A stretch of DNA of 64,000 nucleotides from CAYNWT01 sp964485095 (GTDB lineage: Bacteria; Planctomycetota; Planctomycetia; Planctomycetales; Planctomycetaceae), in contig CAZAIB010000014.1 of NCBI GenBank assembly GCA_964485095.1, positions 1 through 64,000 on the forward strand, read 5' to 3'. Each line of letters opens with the position of its first letter. Position 1 is the first letter of the stretch. The notes beneath the pieces are model-generated. The model was not told the DNA's origin. It did no database searches and saw only the letters and a list, made by a program, of their open reading frames with translations. Positions 1 to 8,700 of this stretch are shown piece after piece. The translations under genes and the position numbers were made by a program.

Positions 1-27
1 TCCTCACTGCGTTTCAAGCGAAACTAG

Positions 28-450
28 CTGCTTGAACGTGCGATTGCCCTGGTGGTCTACCCACAAATTGTGGCGTGGCTGGGGATCATAATTGGCATGC
101 GATTCAAGCGAATTACGGTCGCGTTAATTGTAATGCTGTGCATCCTTGCGGCGTGGATCGTATTGCCGGTCATGATTCTGATTCCTCTGTTTGAGTTCTT
201 TGGAGTTGATCCGTACTCCCCAGTTGTGACACTGTTTTTTCTTTCGCCCGCCACGGTTCCGCTCACCACAATGTTTGGCGATAGTGTCGGCAACTTCCCC
301 ACGATCCAAGCCATTATCAGCGTCGTCTGGCATATCGGCTGCTGGCTGGCTCTTCGCAAATTCGCGCATCATCAGTTGGAACAACGACTCGGCCGGAAGA
401 CCACGAAAGATAAACCACTGCCGCAAGGCCTAACTAAAACCATCACATGA
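28..450 (+). pseudogene. C-terminal fragment of an ABC-2 family permease (broken or cut by window edge)
   Basis: The translated segment aligns with the last ~125 residues of the complete permease just downstream: both share YPQ-x-x-AWL, GMR-x-KR, ALRK and a final RLGR. It would supply the last membrane segments of an ABC exporter permease. Read upstream in the same frame there is a TAG at 25-27, so an intact longer protein would need a frameshift or read-through; a GTG at 52 could start only a 132-residue stub. A degraded tandem paralogue is the simplest reading, but the window edge hides the 5' part. Confidence 0.55.
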
Positions 451-526
451 GTAGACGAATCGTATTGCGCCGGACATCATGTGATTGAACCTGCGGAACT
501 CTAAGTAACTCTGTTTACGGGACGCC

Positions 527-2275
527 ATGACTGACAAGGTGCATCGCCCGACGCTTTTGCGGAGATTAGCTACCGGCGCGTCGATGCCGCTTCTGGTCAG
601 GGAACTCACCCGACAGGCGGCCCGGAAGCGAACTTATGTGTTTCGAGTCATTCTGATCCTCACGGCTTTAGCTGCAGCGATTTACGGGCTCAAAGATGTC
701 GTCACCACTGGGTCGCCCAATCAAGTTCTCTCGCTTGGACAGGGCAAGGATCTGTTTTGGCTGCTGGTTGGGATTCAGTACGTCATCACGTACGTGTTCC
801 TCCCCGCCTACTGTGCGGGACTGATTACGTCTGAGAAAGAACACGATACGCTGCAACTACTGCTAGTGACAAAGATTTCTCCGACGTCGATTATCCTTGA
901 GAAGTCACTTAGCCGGCTGGTTCCTTTCGCAAGCCTTCTGGCCATCGGAGCACCAGTACTGGCAGTCGCGTACAGTCACGGCGGTATTACGCAGCCCATG
1001 GTCTGGTGCACCGCCTACCTGGGCCTTTCGGCCGCCGCGCAAGTTTCGGCAATGGCGATCTTGTGTTCGGTATGGTTCAGGCGAACCGTCACTGCGTTCG
1101 TGGCGACGTACGTCCTGGCTGGCATCCTGCTTTGGTTCGGCCCTCTAACTCTGGCTGAACTTTTCGACATTCGGCCTTCCGGCCCCGATGTGCAGTGGCA
1201 TTGGCAGCATTTCCCGTTGTACCACCAGTTGCACACGCTTGAATTAGTCGGTGCGACAAGTGCTTTCGTTCACAGCTGGCCTGTCTGGGTGACGACCGTC
1301 AGTATGTTGTTGACTGCCCGGATGGCTCTCATTCCCCGGGCGTTTGCCAAACCAACCAATCTACTAAGGCGAACGTTTCGTCGAGTCGATCAATCTGTCG
1401 AAGCCGTGACCGGAACACAGCTACGCAGCGATAAAACGATTCCAACCGACGAACCAATCGCGTGGCGTGAGACGACTCGCGGGATGCTGGGAAACACTCG
1501 GTACCAGTTGTATTCGCTGGCGGTCGTTTCGATTCTGATTCTTGGCACTTACTCCATCTTGTTAGTTCCACAGCGACGAGACGCGCTAGTCGCAATGCAG
1601 ATCTTCGCTTTCGCTTTGGGAGCACTGCTGATCACGGCAAAGGGATCCTCTTTGTTCTCACAGGAGCGAGCCAGCCAGACGCTGGATGTACTGCTGACAA
1701 TCCCGATGCGCAACAGCACTCTGATGTTGCAGAAGTTTCGCGGACTCAGAAACCTGATTGCGGTTCTGACGATAATTCTTCTGTTACTCGGCGGGCTATA
1801 CGTCTCTGCTATGACTTCGCCGTTGCCGTTCGAGAAACGTCGCGACAAAATGGACGTACCATTCTTCGGCCTGTGCCACCTCAGCACGCTGGTGCTGTAT
1901 CCGCAGGTCATTGCATGGCTGAGCATTTGTGTCGGAATGAGAATCAAACGCGTGCTGGTCGCGTTGGTGACTGTGCTGACCATTGTGATCGCGTGGTGTT
2001 TCCTTCCGCTGGTAGTTCATGACTACCTCACAAACTCGACAAGTTCTTACTCATGGAACTCGGGTGAAAGCAGCCCTTCGATACTCTGGAACACCCAATC
2101 TCCGTTGTACATACCCATGTCGTACTTCCGGCAGGACTACAGAAGATATGAGGCCCCATGGGGTTTGCTGCTGTTGAATATCGTGTATTACGGAGTGGGT
2201 TGGTTCGCGCTTCGCAAGCTGGCGCTGTCGCAGCTTTCCAAACGACTTGGGCGACGAGATCAAAAGTTCTCATGA
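527..2275 (+). CDS. ABC-2 family transporter permease, two-unit type
   Basis: This 582-residue polytopic membrane protein would form the membrane channel of an ABC exporter. It begins with a cytoplasmic segment ending in LVRELTRQAARKR and a first membrane helix near residues 40-58. It contains two ABC-2-like halves, each with a 'SEKEHDTLQLLL' or 'SQERASQTLDVLL' style amphipathic motif (about residues 103 and 378), which is typical of planctomycete ABC-2 permeases. No ATPase gene is in view; it may lie left of the window, in front of the broken paralogue. ATG at 527 is the only sensible start. The substrate cannot be inferred. Confidence 0.8.
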   Translation: MTDKVHRPTLLRRLATGASMPLLVRELTRQAARKRTYVFRVILILTALAAAIYGLKDVVTTGSPNQVLSLGQGKDLFWLLVGIQYVITYVFLPAYCAGLITSEKEHDTLQLLLVTKISPTSIILEKSLSRLVPFASLLAIGAPVLAVAYSHGGITQPMVWCTAYLGLSAAAQVSAMAILCSVWFRRTVTAFVATYVLAGILLWFGPLTLAELFDIRPSGPDVQWHWQHFPLYHQLHTLELVGATSAFVHSWPVWVTTVSMLLTARMALIPRAFAKPTNLLRRTFRRVDQSVEAVTGTQLRSDKTIPTDEPIAWRETTRGMLGNTRYQLYSLAVVSILILGTYSILLVPQRRDALVAMQIFAFALGALLITAKGSSLFSQERASQTLDVLLTIPMRNSTLMLQKFRGLRNLIAVLTIILLLLGGLYVSAMTSPLPFEKRRDKMDVPFFGLCHLSTLVLYPQVIAWLSICVGMRIKRVLVALVTVLTIVIAWCFLPLVVHDYLTNSTSSYSWNSGESSPSILWNTQSPLYIPMSYFRQDYRRYEAPWGLLLLNIVYYGVGWFALRKLALSQLSKRLGRRDQKFS

Positions 2276-2364
2276 ACCAAACATGGTGGCATGGACGCGA
2301 AGGTTCGCTTACAACGAAGGGAACAACTGCCGAGCCTTAAGACTTTGCGACCAGAAAGCCAGCC

Positions 2365-3798
2365 ATGCGATCGATCGGATCTGCCTGCATCTTCTTCCTG
2401 CTGTGTTCCGCACCCTGCCGGGCGCTATGTGACGTTGCAAAACCGAAGAACGTTGTTTTCATCCTGGTTGACGACCTGGGCTGGGCCGACCTTGGCTGTT
2501 ACGGCAGCACGTTTCACAAGACACCCAACCTGGACAGATTCGCCGCTTCGGGAATGCGGTTCATCGATGCGTATGCGGCTTGCCCGGTGTGTTCGCCAAC
2601 CAGAGCCGCCATCATGACCGGACAGCATCCGGCTCGCATCGGAATCACCGATTGGATTCCCGGGCAAAGTCCAAAGGATCGCAAACTACTTAGCAACGAA
2701 GATTTTGATGCGTTGCCGCTGGCACAAGTCACGCTGGCCGAAGCTTTGAAGCAGCACAAGTACCGAACCTTCTTCGCCGGCAAGTGGCATCTGGGCAGCG
2801 ACGGTCATTTTCCTGAACAGCAGGGGTTCGACATCAACAAGGGCGGACATCACAAAGGTTCTCCGCCGGGCGGGTACTACGCTCCGTACAAGAACCCAAA
2901 ACTGACCAACGGCAAAAAGGGAGAGTATCTTCCAGACCGTCTGACAAACGAAAGCATCTCGTTTCTGAAGTCGGTCGGCGATGATCCGTTCCTGCTGTAC
3001 CTGTCGTACTACACCGTGCACACTCCCATTCAGGCCGACCGCCAGTCAGTCGCTCTGTTTAAAGACTCCGCAAAAAAACTCGGCAAGTCTCCGGCAGCCA
3101 TCAACGAACGCAACGGCAAAACGCGCGCTCGGCAGGATCGTCCGGACTACGCATCCATGGTCTATGGAATGGACCGCAATGTCGGTCGTCTTCTTGACTC
3201 TCTGAAAGAACTTGGCCTGGATGACAACACGGCTGTGTTCTTCACGTCGGACAACGGGGGTCTGTCAACTTTGAAGCGTCCCAATGCCCCCACCTGCAAC
3301 CTACCACTCCGCGCCGGCAAGGGCTGGTGCTACGAGGGAGGTATCCGGGTTCCTTTAATCGTCCGCGTTCCAGGACTAACGACACCGGGATCAACTTCCA
3401 GCATGCCAGTCACCAGCATGGACTACTACCCGACCATCCTCTCGGTGCTCGGACTACCACAGATGCCATCGCAGCACGTGGACGGCGTCGATTTGACGGA
3501 TGTACTTGGCGGGAAAGCAGCAACAACAAATCGAACCGCGCTCCACTGGCACTACCCGCACTACCACGGAAGCACATGGGCGCCCGGCGCGGCGATCAGG
3601 GCAGGGGAGTGGAAGCTAATTGAGTTCTACGATTCCGACGAAGTCGAGCTTTTCAATCTGATCAGCGATCTGGGAGAACGCACTAATCTCGCGAAAATCA
3701 ACCCGGAGAAGACCAGAGAACTGCAATCGCAACTCCGCGACTGGCAGACGACTATCGGAGCTCGGATGCCGCGTTCGAACCCGGCTTTCACTAAGTAA
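2365..3798 (+). CDS. sulfatase (arylsulfatase family, Cys-type)
   Basis: This exported sulfate-ester hydrolase of the alkaline phosphatase superfamily has 477 residues. A signal peptide covers about residues 1-21. The metal-binding pair D36-D37 sits in VDDLGW. The formylglycine site is C76-S-P-T-R80, so activity would need Cys oxidation by a maturase. GKWHLG and the later TSDNGG supply further metal and sulfate ligands. The natural substrate is probably a sulfated polysaccharide or other sulfate ester, by analogy with the many planctomycete sulfatases, but specificity is not readable. The gene stands alone between the ABC permease and a convergent TadG-like gene, with a hairpin terminator between them. 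Confidence 0.9.
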   Translation: MRSIGSACIFFLLCSAPCRALCDVAKPKNVVFILVDDLGWADLGCYGSTFHKTPNLDRFAASGMRFIDAYAACPVCSPTRAAIMTGQHPARIGITDWIPGQSPKDRKLLSNEDFDALPLAQVTLAEALKQHKYRTFFAGKWHLGSDGHFPEQQGFDINKGGHHKGSPPGGYYAPYKNPKLTNGKKGEYLPDRLTNESISFLKSVGDDPFLLYLSYYTVHTPIQADRQSVALFKDSAKKLGKSPAAINERNGKTRARQDRPDYASMVYGMDRNVGRLLDSLKELGLDDNTAVFFTSDNGGLSTLKRPNAPTCNLPLRAGKGWCYEGGIRVPLIVRVPGLTTPGSTSSMPVTSMDYYPTILSVLGLPQMPSQHVDGVDLTDVLGGKAATTNRTALHWHYPHYHGSTWAPGAAIRAGEWKLIEFYDSDEVELFNLISDLGERTNLAKINPEKTRELQSQLRDWQTTIGARMPRSNPAFTK

Positions 3799-3859
3799 AG
3801 CCCGCTCACCCACCGAACAATAAAGTCGTGGCAGGCAGGGCGGAGACCCAAAACAAAGA

Positions 3860-3889
3860 AAGGCCCCGCACTGGTTTGTGCGGGACCTT
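3860..3889. terminator. bidirectional hairpin between convergent genes
   Basis: Arms at 3860-3871 and 3878-3889 form a 12-bp stem with a single mismatch around a TGGTTT loop. The left flank is A-rich (a U-run when read on the minus strand) and the right flank is T-containing. It sits between the stops of the sulfatase gene (plus) and the TadG-like gene (minus), where a shared terminator is expected. Confidence 0.7.
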
Positions 3890-3947
3890 CATTGACTAGC
3901 CTCGGGTTGCAGTGGGGGACACTGCAACTCGTGTTAGCGACCTACGA

Positions 3948-6020
3948 TCACTCATGCAACAGCTTCGCAGCTGGCACGTTGCCAGCAAGCAGGTTGAACT
4001 TCTCTCGAAGCAGTGCTGACATCTGATCGGTCGTCGTTTCTCCCGGAACCTCGATGTAGACACCACCGCCCATGCTGGCCAGAGCCCTCATGAGGCCTCT
4101 ATCAGCATGGTTACCTACAGACATCGCGTGAATAGTGACGCCGGCCCGAACTGCTTCTCGAGCTTCGTAGATCAGATACTTCTTCTGCAGGGTGTCACCC
4201 TTGTTCAAGTCACTTGAGGTGTAGTCGGCAATTCCGTCACCATCCCAGTCAAACCACTCATCATACTGGATATTGTCCCAATCGGCGGGCAGTCCACTTG
4301 GCAGACTACTTGGCCTGTTGACCTGACCATCGGTCATGACCAACATCTGCCAACGGGCTCCAACTCGACCTTCGCCGGTCAGAATTTCGCGAGCAGCCTT
4401 AACCCCATCACCAATATTCGTACTCGCACTGTAGTGAGCCGCCTGGTGGTGAAGCTGAATCGTTTCGATCTGACTGTAGTCCGTAGTCAGAAAATCAGAT
4501 CCAAGGTCAACATCCGAAATACTGTTCGGTGCACTGACCTCACTGGACGAGATCCTGTTTAGCTTCTCAGCCGTGTTACCATAGCCAACAAGCCCGAGAC
4601 TGTCGCCAAACTGCAGGTCGGTCAGGAATGCATTGAACTGAGTCATTCCGTCTTTGACCGCCTGGTAAGGGTAAGCCGCTACTCGGAACAGGTCCTCAGA
4701 ATCAGAGTTGCTACGTTCTTCGTGTAGCAAGTACATCATCAGAGTTCGATACCCGAAGTCGTAGCGGTAGTCGTAAGAGCTACTAATCCGAAGACGAGAG
4801 CTGTTCCCGTCGTTGGAGTTGCTGATCACCCAGGAAATGTAGTCTTTCCATTTGTCCTTGCTGACCGACCGAGATGGCATGCCTCTGAAGCTGCCATCGC
4901 TGTTCCGGCCTTCCTGTGGGTATGGCTCGTAACTGGTGCCTGTAGAACCAATCTTCTCAATGAGAATCCATGAAGCATCGTTGTTGTAGATTCCCAGTGA
5001 AGCGAGATCCGAAGTCCTCGGGCCAACTTTCCAGCCGTTGTAATTCGAAAGGTCCCAAAGCGTAATCTGGTAGCCAGGATCAACTCTGAACGAGTTAATA
5101 TCCTGATTAAATCCCGAGATAAAGCGAAGATCGTGGACTCCAACACCCAACCTACCTTTGTAGCCTGAGTAGTTGTTGAAGTCGTAGAACCTCACGCCGC
5201 CATCATCGTCTTCCTCTTCCAGTTCCAGGTACTCGTAGATTGATTCAGCCGAAGAACTGGACACGTAGGTTCCAGCATAGCTGTTGATCTTTCCCCAGCC
5301 ATTTGCAGGGAACTTCTTGGTTCCGGAAGCATTTGAAAAGTAAGCATTGGAATCAACCAGTGCGTCCCATGCGTCGTCCAGGTCATCCTGAACAGCGCCT
5401 TTGTCAAGCGACGTGAAGTAAGGAAGACTGTCGTAGTTCATCGAGCCCGAATAGTCGCAGACCGTCACAAAGTCACGTGCCTCAACGTAGGCAGATGCAC
5501 TGGACCGCAAAGCGACTGTCTTGTCGCCAAACACTGGAGCGAACATCAGCTTCAGCTTACTGTCTCCGCGCTTTTCGTCAGCACCATCCTTGCGGATGTT
5601 GACCCGAACTGCGTTGTAAGGTGAGCCGGTCCAGTCGATTTCGAACTGCGATGTCTGTGGGTTCCATGAACGTCGACCGAAGTCAACGTCGGATGTTTCC
5701 AGATAGAACCCGTTGCGTGACGCAACGTCCTTCGCCATCGCAACAGCTCTGGTCTGAGCATATGCGTGCACATTGCTGGAATTGCCCGTATCGGCCGCTT
5801 CCCGAATCGCAACTGTAATTTCCTGGGCCGCCGCAAGAGCCGCCCCATCCGCAGAAGACTGCATTCGTGACTTGGTCACATTAATCAGACCAAGGTCAAC
5901 TGACATACCCACGAACGTCAGAATCCCGGCAATGAAGAAAACAGAAAGGACCAGGATGGCTCCTTTTCGTCTTCCGGACTGCTTCGAATGCAGTCCCTCC
6001 TCTTTGAAAATCTTCAACAT
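3948..6020 (-). CDS. TadG-like pilus-associated protein: VWA domain with an inserted beta/gamma-crystallin-like domain
   Basis: This 690-residue envelope protein has an N-terminal TadE/TadG-like segment (hydrophobic helix about residues 20-46, then a Ser/Ala-rich stretch), anchoring a large exported domain. A von Willebrand A domain is recognisable from its metal-ion site: D189-x-S-x-S193, T534 and D564. It is split. Between strand 1 and helix 1 (about residues 200-450) lies extra sequence, in which residues 276-356 carry two Greek-key signatures (YDFNNYSG and WDLSNYNG, matching aromatic-x4-aromatic-x-G). TadG proteins act in Flp/Tad pilus assembly or surface attachment. It is the last gene of a three-gene minus-strand run of TadE/TadG-like genes. 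No other tad genes are in view. Confidence 0.8.
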   Translation of the reverse strand: MLKIFKEEGLHSKQSGRRKGAILVLSVFFIAGILTFVGMSVDLGLINVTKSRMQSSADGAALAAAQEITVAIREAADTGNSSNVHAYAQTRAVAMAKDVASRNGFYLETSDVDFGRRSWNPQTSQFEIDWTGSPYNAVRVNIRKDGADEKRGDSKLKLMFAPVFGDKTVALRSSASAYVEARDFVTVCDYSGSMNYDSLPYFTSLDKGAVQDDLDDAWDALVDSNAYFSNASGTKKFPANGWGKINSYAGTYVSSSSAESIYEYLELEEEDDDGGVRFYDFNNYSGYKGRLGVGVHDLRFISGFNQDINSFRVDPGYQITLWDLSNYNGWKVGPRTSDLASLGIYNNDASWILIEKIGSTGTSYEPYPQEGRNSDGSFRGMPSRSVSKDKWKDYISWVISNSNDGNSSRLRISSSYDYRYDFGYRTLMMYLLHEERSNSDSEDLFRVAAYPYQAVKDGMTQFNAFLTDLQFGDSLGLVGYGNTAEKLNRISSSEVSAPNSISDVDLGSDFLTTDYSQIETIQLHHQAAHYSASTNIGDGVKAAREILTGEGRVGARWQMLVMTDGQVNRPSSLPSGLPADWDNIQYDEWFDWDGDGIADYTSSDLNKGDTLQKKYLIYEAREAVRAGVTIHAMSVGNHADRGLMRALASMGGGVYIEVPGETTTDQMSALLREKFNLLAGNVPAAKLLHE

Positions 6021-6083
6021 TCCCCTCTCCCCCTTTTAAACCCTTAGTAGTCAACTCTCTCGTTGTCGATCCTTCTTACTGCA

Positions 6084-6590
6084 TCAATTGGCAAGCGAAG
6101 ACCTTGCGGATCGGAATACCGAAACCGCTGCCAACGTCCTGCCCCTCATGTATCGATCAAGTGGAAACAGCGTCACATCCGCGTACGGAATAACCGCTCG
6201 GATGCGGAATAGTTTCAGGTGGTTGTCGGCCGCTGCCAGATCAAAGTTGTCGCCATCCTTGTCCCCGGCCGCGGTATCACCTTCGTGTCGAATCGAGACC
6301 GTCACTTTGGAGCCATTAAAGCCGGCAGCCGAAATGAAGTTCTGGATGTCACGTCTGACCTTTTGATTGGGCGTCTCGTTGGCGGCAACCCTGTCTCGAA
6401 AATCCATGCTGGCCAGGCGGCCGCCCTCACGTACCGCAGAGTGCAGCACTGTCGACGCTCGAGTCGCTATTCCGAGTTCAATCGTGCCCAGCACCAAAGT
6501 CAGCAGCAGCGGACAGAAGATCGCAAATTCGACCATAGCCGCACCGCGTCGCGGTTCACTGTTGTGTTTTTCAGGATGCTGTTTTCTCAT
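6084..6590 (-). CDS. TadE-like pilus/envelope protein
   Basis: This is a 168-residue protein from the ATG at 6590; a GTG further upstream would overlap the preceding gene. It begins with a short basic stretch, then RRGAAMVEFAIFCPLLL, the TadE signature with a Glu five residues into the helix, followed by an extracytoplasmic domain. TadE-family minor pseudopilins help build Flp pili. It sits between two related genes on the same strand (41 bp from the upstream one, 63 bp to the TadG-like one), so co-transcription is likely. Confidence 0.75.
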   Translation of the reverse strand: MRKQHPEKHNSEPRRGAAMVEFAIFCPLLLTLVLGTIELGIATRASTVLHSAVREGGRLASMDFRDRVAANETPNQKVRRDIQNFISAAGFNGSKVTVSIRHEGDTAAGDKDGDNFDLAAADNHLKLFRIRAVIPYADVTLFPLDRYMRGRTLAAVSVFRSARSSLAN

Positions 6591-6630
6591 CACTCGCCCT
6601 TCATTAACAGACGGTTGCTGCTGATCTGTT

Positions 6631-7128
6631 CTATTCGTGCCGTAAGACGGACATGCCCGTAATATTGATTCCACGAACCCACTTGGGCCCCGCGGGTCCC
6701 CAGATCGAGATATTGTCGTAGGGCACTGAAACCCTCACGATGAAGATCTGCCGCGGCTCCGCCTCTGACAAGTCAATCTCGGCAAGACTGTTGTAGTCGA
6801 TGCTGGTCGGATCCACGTCCGGATCGTCGAACACGCTCCCGTCCAGAACCTCAACTTTGAACATGGTTGTCGGATTAAGAAGCCCACCCAGGATCTCGTT
6901 CGCTCGCGCCTTTACCTCGTCGGTCGTCGAGTTGTCGCCAACACCAACACGGGCAGCACTCTTAGCGGCACCGTTCAAAACGTGAATGGTCATGAAGACA
7001 TGGCCGAACTCGATGAATGCAAACACAAGCAGAAAGAAGACAGGCAGCACGATGGCCAGTTCAACAAGCGTGGCGCCAGACCGTTGGTCTCTCGTGCCGT
7101 CTGTCACTCTGGTTTTTCGATGAATCAT
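6631..7128 (-). CDS. TadE-like pilus/envelope protein, first of three
   Basis: This is a 165-residue protein if the ATG at 7128 is used; the 35 residues upstream in frame look like leader sequence, not protein. RSGATLVELAIVLPVFF is the TadE motif at the start of a single membrane helix, followed by a small exported domain. It is the first gene of the TadE-TadE-TadG-like run and is divergent from the histidine kinase gene at 7500. Confidence 0.75.
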   Translation of the reverse strand: MIHRKTRVTDGTRDQRSGATLVELAIVLPVFFLLVFAFIEFGHVFMTIHVLNGAAKSAARVGVGDNSTTDEVKARANEILGGLLNPTTMFKVEVLDGSVFDDPDVDPTSIDYNSLAEIDLSEAEPRQIFIVRVSVPYDNISIWGPAGPKWVRGINITGMSVLRHE

Positions 7129-7499
7129 CGTGGCCGTCTCGGTTGTAAACAGAAAACTGGGAAAGCAAGGCAATCCCTGCCGCTCAAACAAACTTAGGCC
7201 GATTTCTGCGTGGCGATTGGAATCATTGGCCATTTTTCCGGACTACCGGACTCACCGGACCCAGACATAGGGGGCAAACGCCCCCCAGAGCATGAATAGT
7301 CGTCACAACCGGCATAGCCTGGCCCAACTCGTATGGACACGCGATCTGCCGCAACAACCCACTCCCACCCACCGGATGCAGTCTTTTGAGAGCAGGGGAT
7401 TCCATGATTCTGTCTGTGAAGCCGGCGGCATATTCGTCCCGATACCTACCTTCGGCGGGATCACTACGCCCGCACCCCCCAAGCCGACCCGGACAAATT

Positions 7500-8273
7500 A
7501 TGAGCACTGACCCACAGCCAACACCCGAAGAACTCCTCGCCCAAATCGACCTGCTCAACCAGCAGTTGCTACAGGCTCAGAAGTTGAGTTCTGTCGGAGC
7601 CATCGCGTCTTCCATCACGCATGAGTTCAACAACATTCTCACAACGGTGATTAACTACGCCAAAATGGGTCTGCGGCGCACAGACGATGAGACCCGCGAA
7701 AAGGCGTTCAACAAAATCCTCGCCGCCGGACAACGCGCGTCAAAGATCACGACAGGTATGTTGTCGTACGCTCGCAAAGGAGCGGACCGCTATGAGCCCA
7801 ACGATCTGCGCATCCTTGTCGAGGATGTTTTGGTCCTGGTCGAGAAGGATCTGCAGAAGTACCGTTTGGGTGTAGATCTGAATATCGAAGAAGGCGTTTT
7901 GGCCACGGTCAACGCGAGTCAGATTCAACAGATCCTCATGAACCTGATCGTCAACGCGCGTCAGGCTATGAAAGAGGGCGGCCGCCTGGCGATCGCAGTC
8001 CGCAAGAACCCAACCGATGGGTGGGGCGAGATTCAGGTCCGCGACACTGGGTGCGGAATCCCACAGGAACAGCTACCGAAGATCTTTGACCCGTTCTTCA
8101 CAACGAAGACCACCGATGAGAACGGTCAGGGCGGAACCGGCATTGGCCTGGACATGTGCCGACGCATCATCGAAGCCCACAAAGGCCGAATCCGCGTTGA
8201 AAGCACCGTGGGCAAAGGCACCAGTTTCACTCTGAAACTCCCGTTGGCCTCTGTCGTTCCCAACGCCGCGTAA
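7500..8273 (+). CDS. sensor histidine kinase, soluble, minimal
   Basis: This two-component kinase has 257 residues from the ATG at 7500. A short coiled-coil-like segment (residues 9-30) leads into the H-box SITHEFNNIL with H41 as the phospho-acceptor. The catalytic ATPase domain follows: N-box LIVNARQAM, G1 DTGCGIP, F-box FDPFFTTK and G2 GGTGIGLDM. There is no membrane segment or recognisable sensor domain, so input must come from a partner protein. There is no response regulator next to it. It is divergent from the TadE/TadG-like genes, which might be its targets; that is inference from position only. Confidence 0.85.
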   Translation: MSTDPQPTPEELLAQIDLLNQQLLQAQKLSSVGAIASSITHEFNNILTTVINYAKMGLRRTDDETREKAFNKILAAGQRASKITTGMLSYARKGADRYEPNDLRILVEDVLVLVEKDLQKYRLGVDLNIEEGVLATVNASQIQQILMNLIVNARQAMKEGGRLAIAVRKNPTDGWGEIQVRDTGCGIPQEQLPKIFDPFFTTKTTDENGQGGTGIGLDMCRRIIEAHKGRIRVESTVGKGTSFTLKLPLASVVPNAA

Positions 8274-8700
8274 CTTAGTCGATCGATTCGCTGGCCGGGC
8301 GAACCGGTCAACGCGGTTGGCGTTCAAGATGAGCGCGCAATCAACTGCGCTCATTCCTGCGCACCATCCCGGTGCCAACTCTCGGTTCCCACAGATCGAG
8401 CGTTCGATGTTCGCTGGACACCAGCGTTTGTTTGTGACATCACGCGGATTGCCAACCTCGCTGCAACTCGCGGAATTCTCGCTAGCTTGCAGTCTGGCTC
8501 CCGGATCACGGTCGGAGGTTTATCGAAACCTCCAAGGCGAGCGCGTCAATGCATGCGGTTCCCACTGCTGCAATACAGGCACATACCGCATTTGACCTGG
8601 CACCAGAGTCACTGGACAATGAAGCCCCGCCATTGACCGGCGCCCAACCTCTGCGCGCCGCCACACATTGCGTAGTACGCAATTGTAGAAAGAACTCGTC
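8274..8700. other. intergenic region with one hairpin, no gene seen
   Basis: 427 bp between the kinase and the sulfatase gene hold no convincing coding sequence. A perfect 8-bp stem (8329-8336 with 8347-8354, 10-nt loop) lies 56 bp after the kinase stop. It may terminate kinase transcription, though no T-run follows. The promoter of the sulfatase gene presumably lies in the remainder. Confidence 0.4.

Noticed and set aside
3948..7128. A complete Tad/Flp pilus locus
   Set aside because: Only TadE/TadG-like genes are present. There are no tadA ATPase, rcpA secretin, tadB/C or flp pilin genes in the window.
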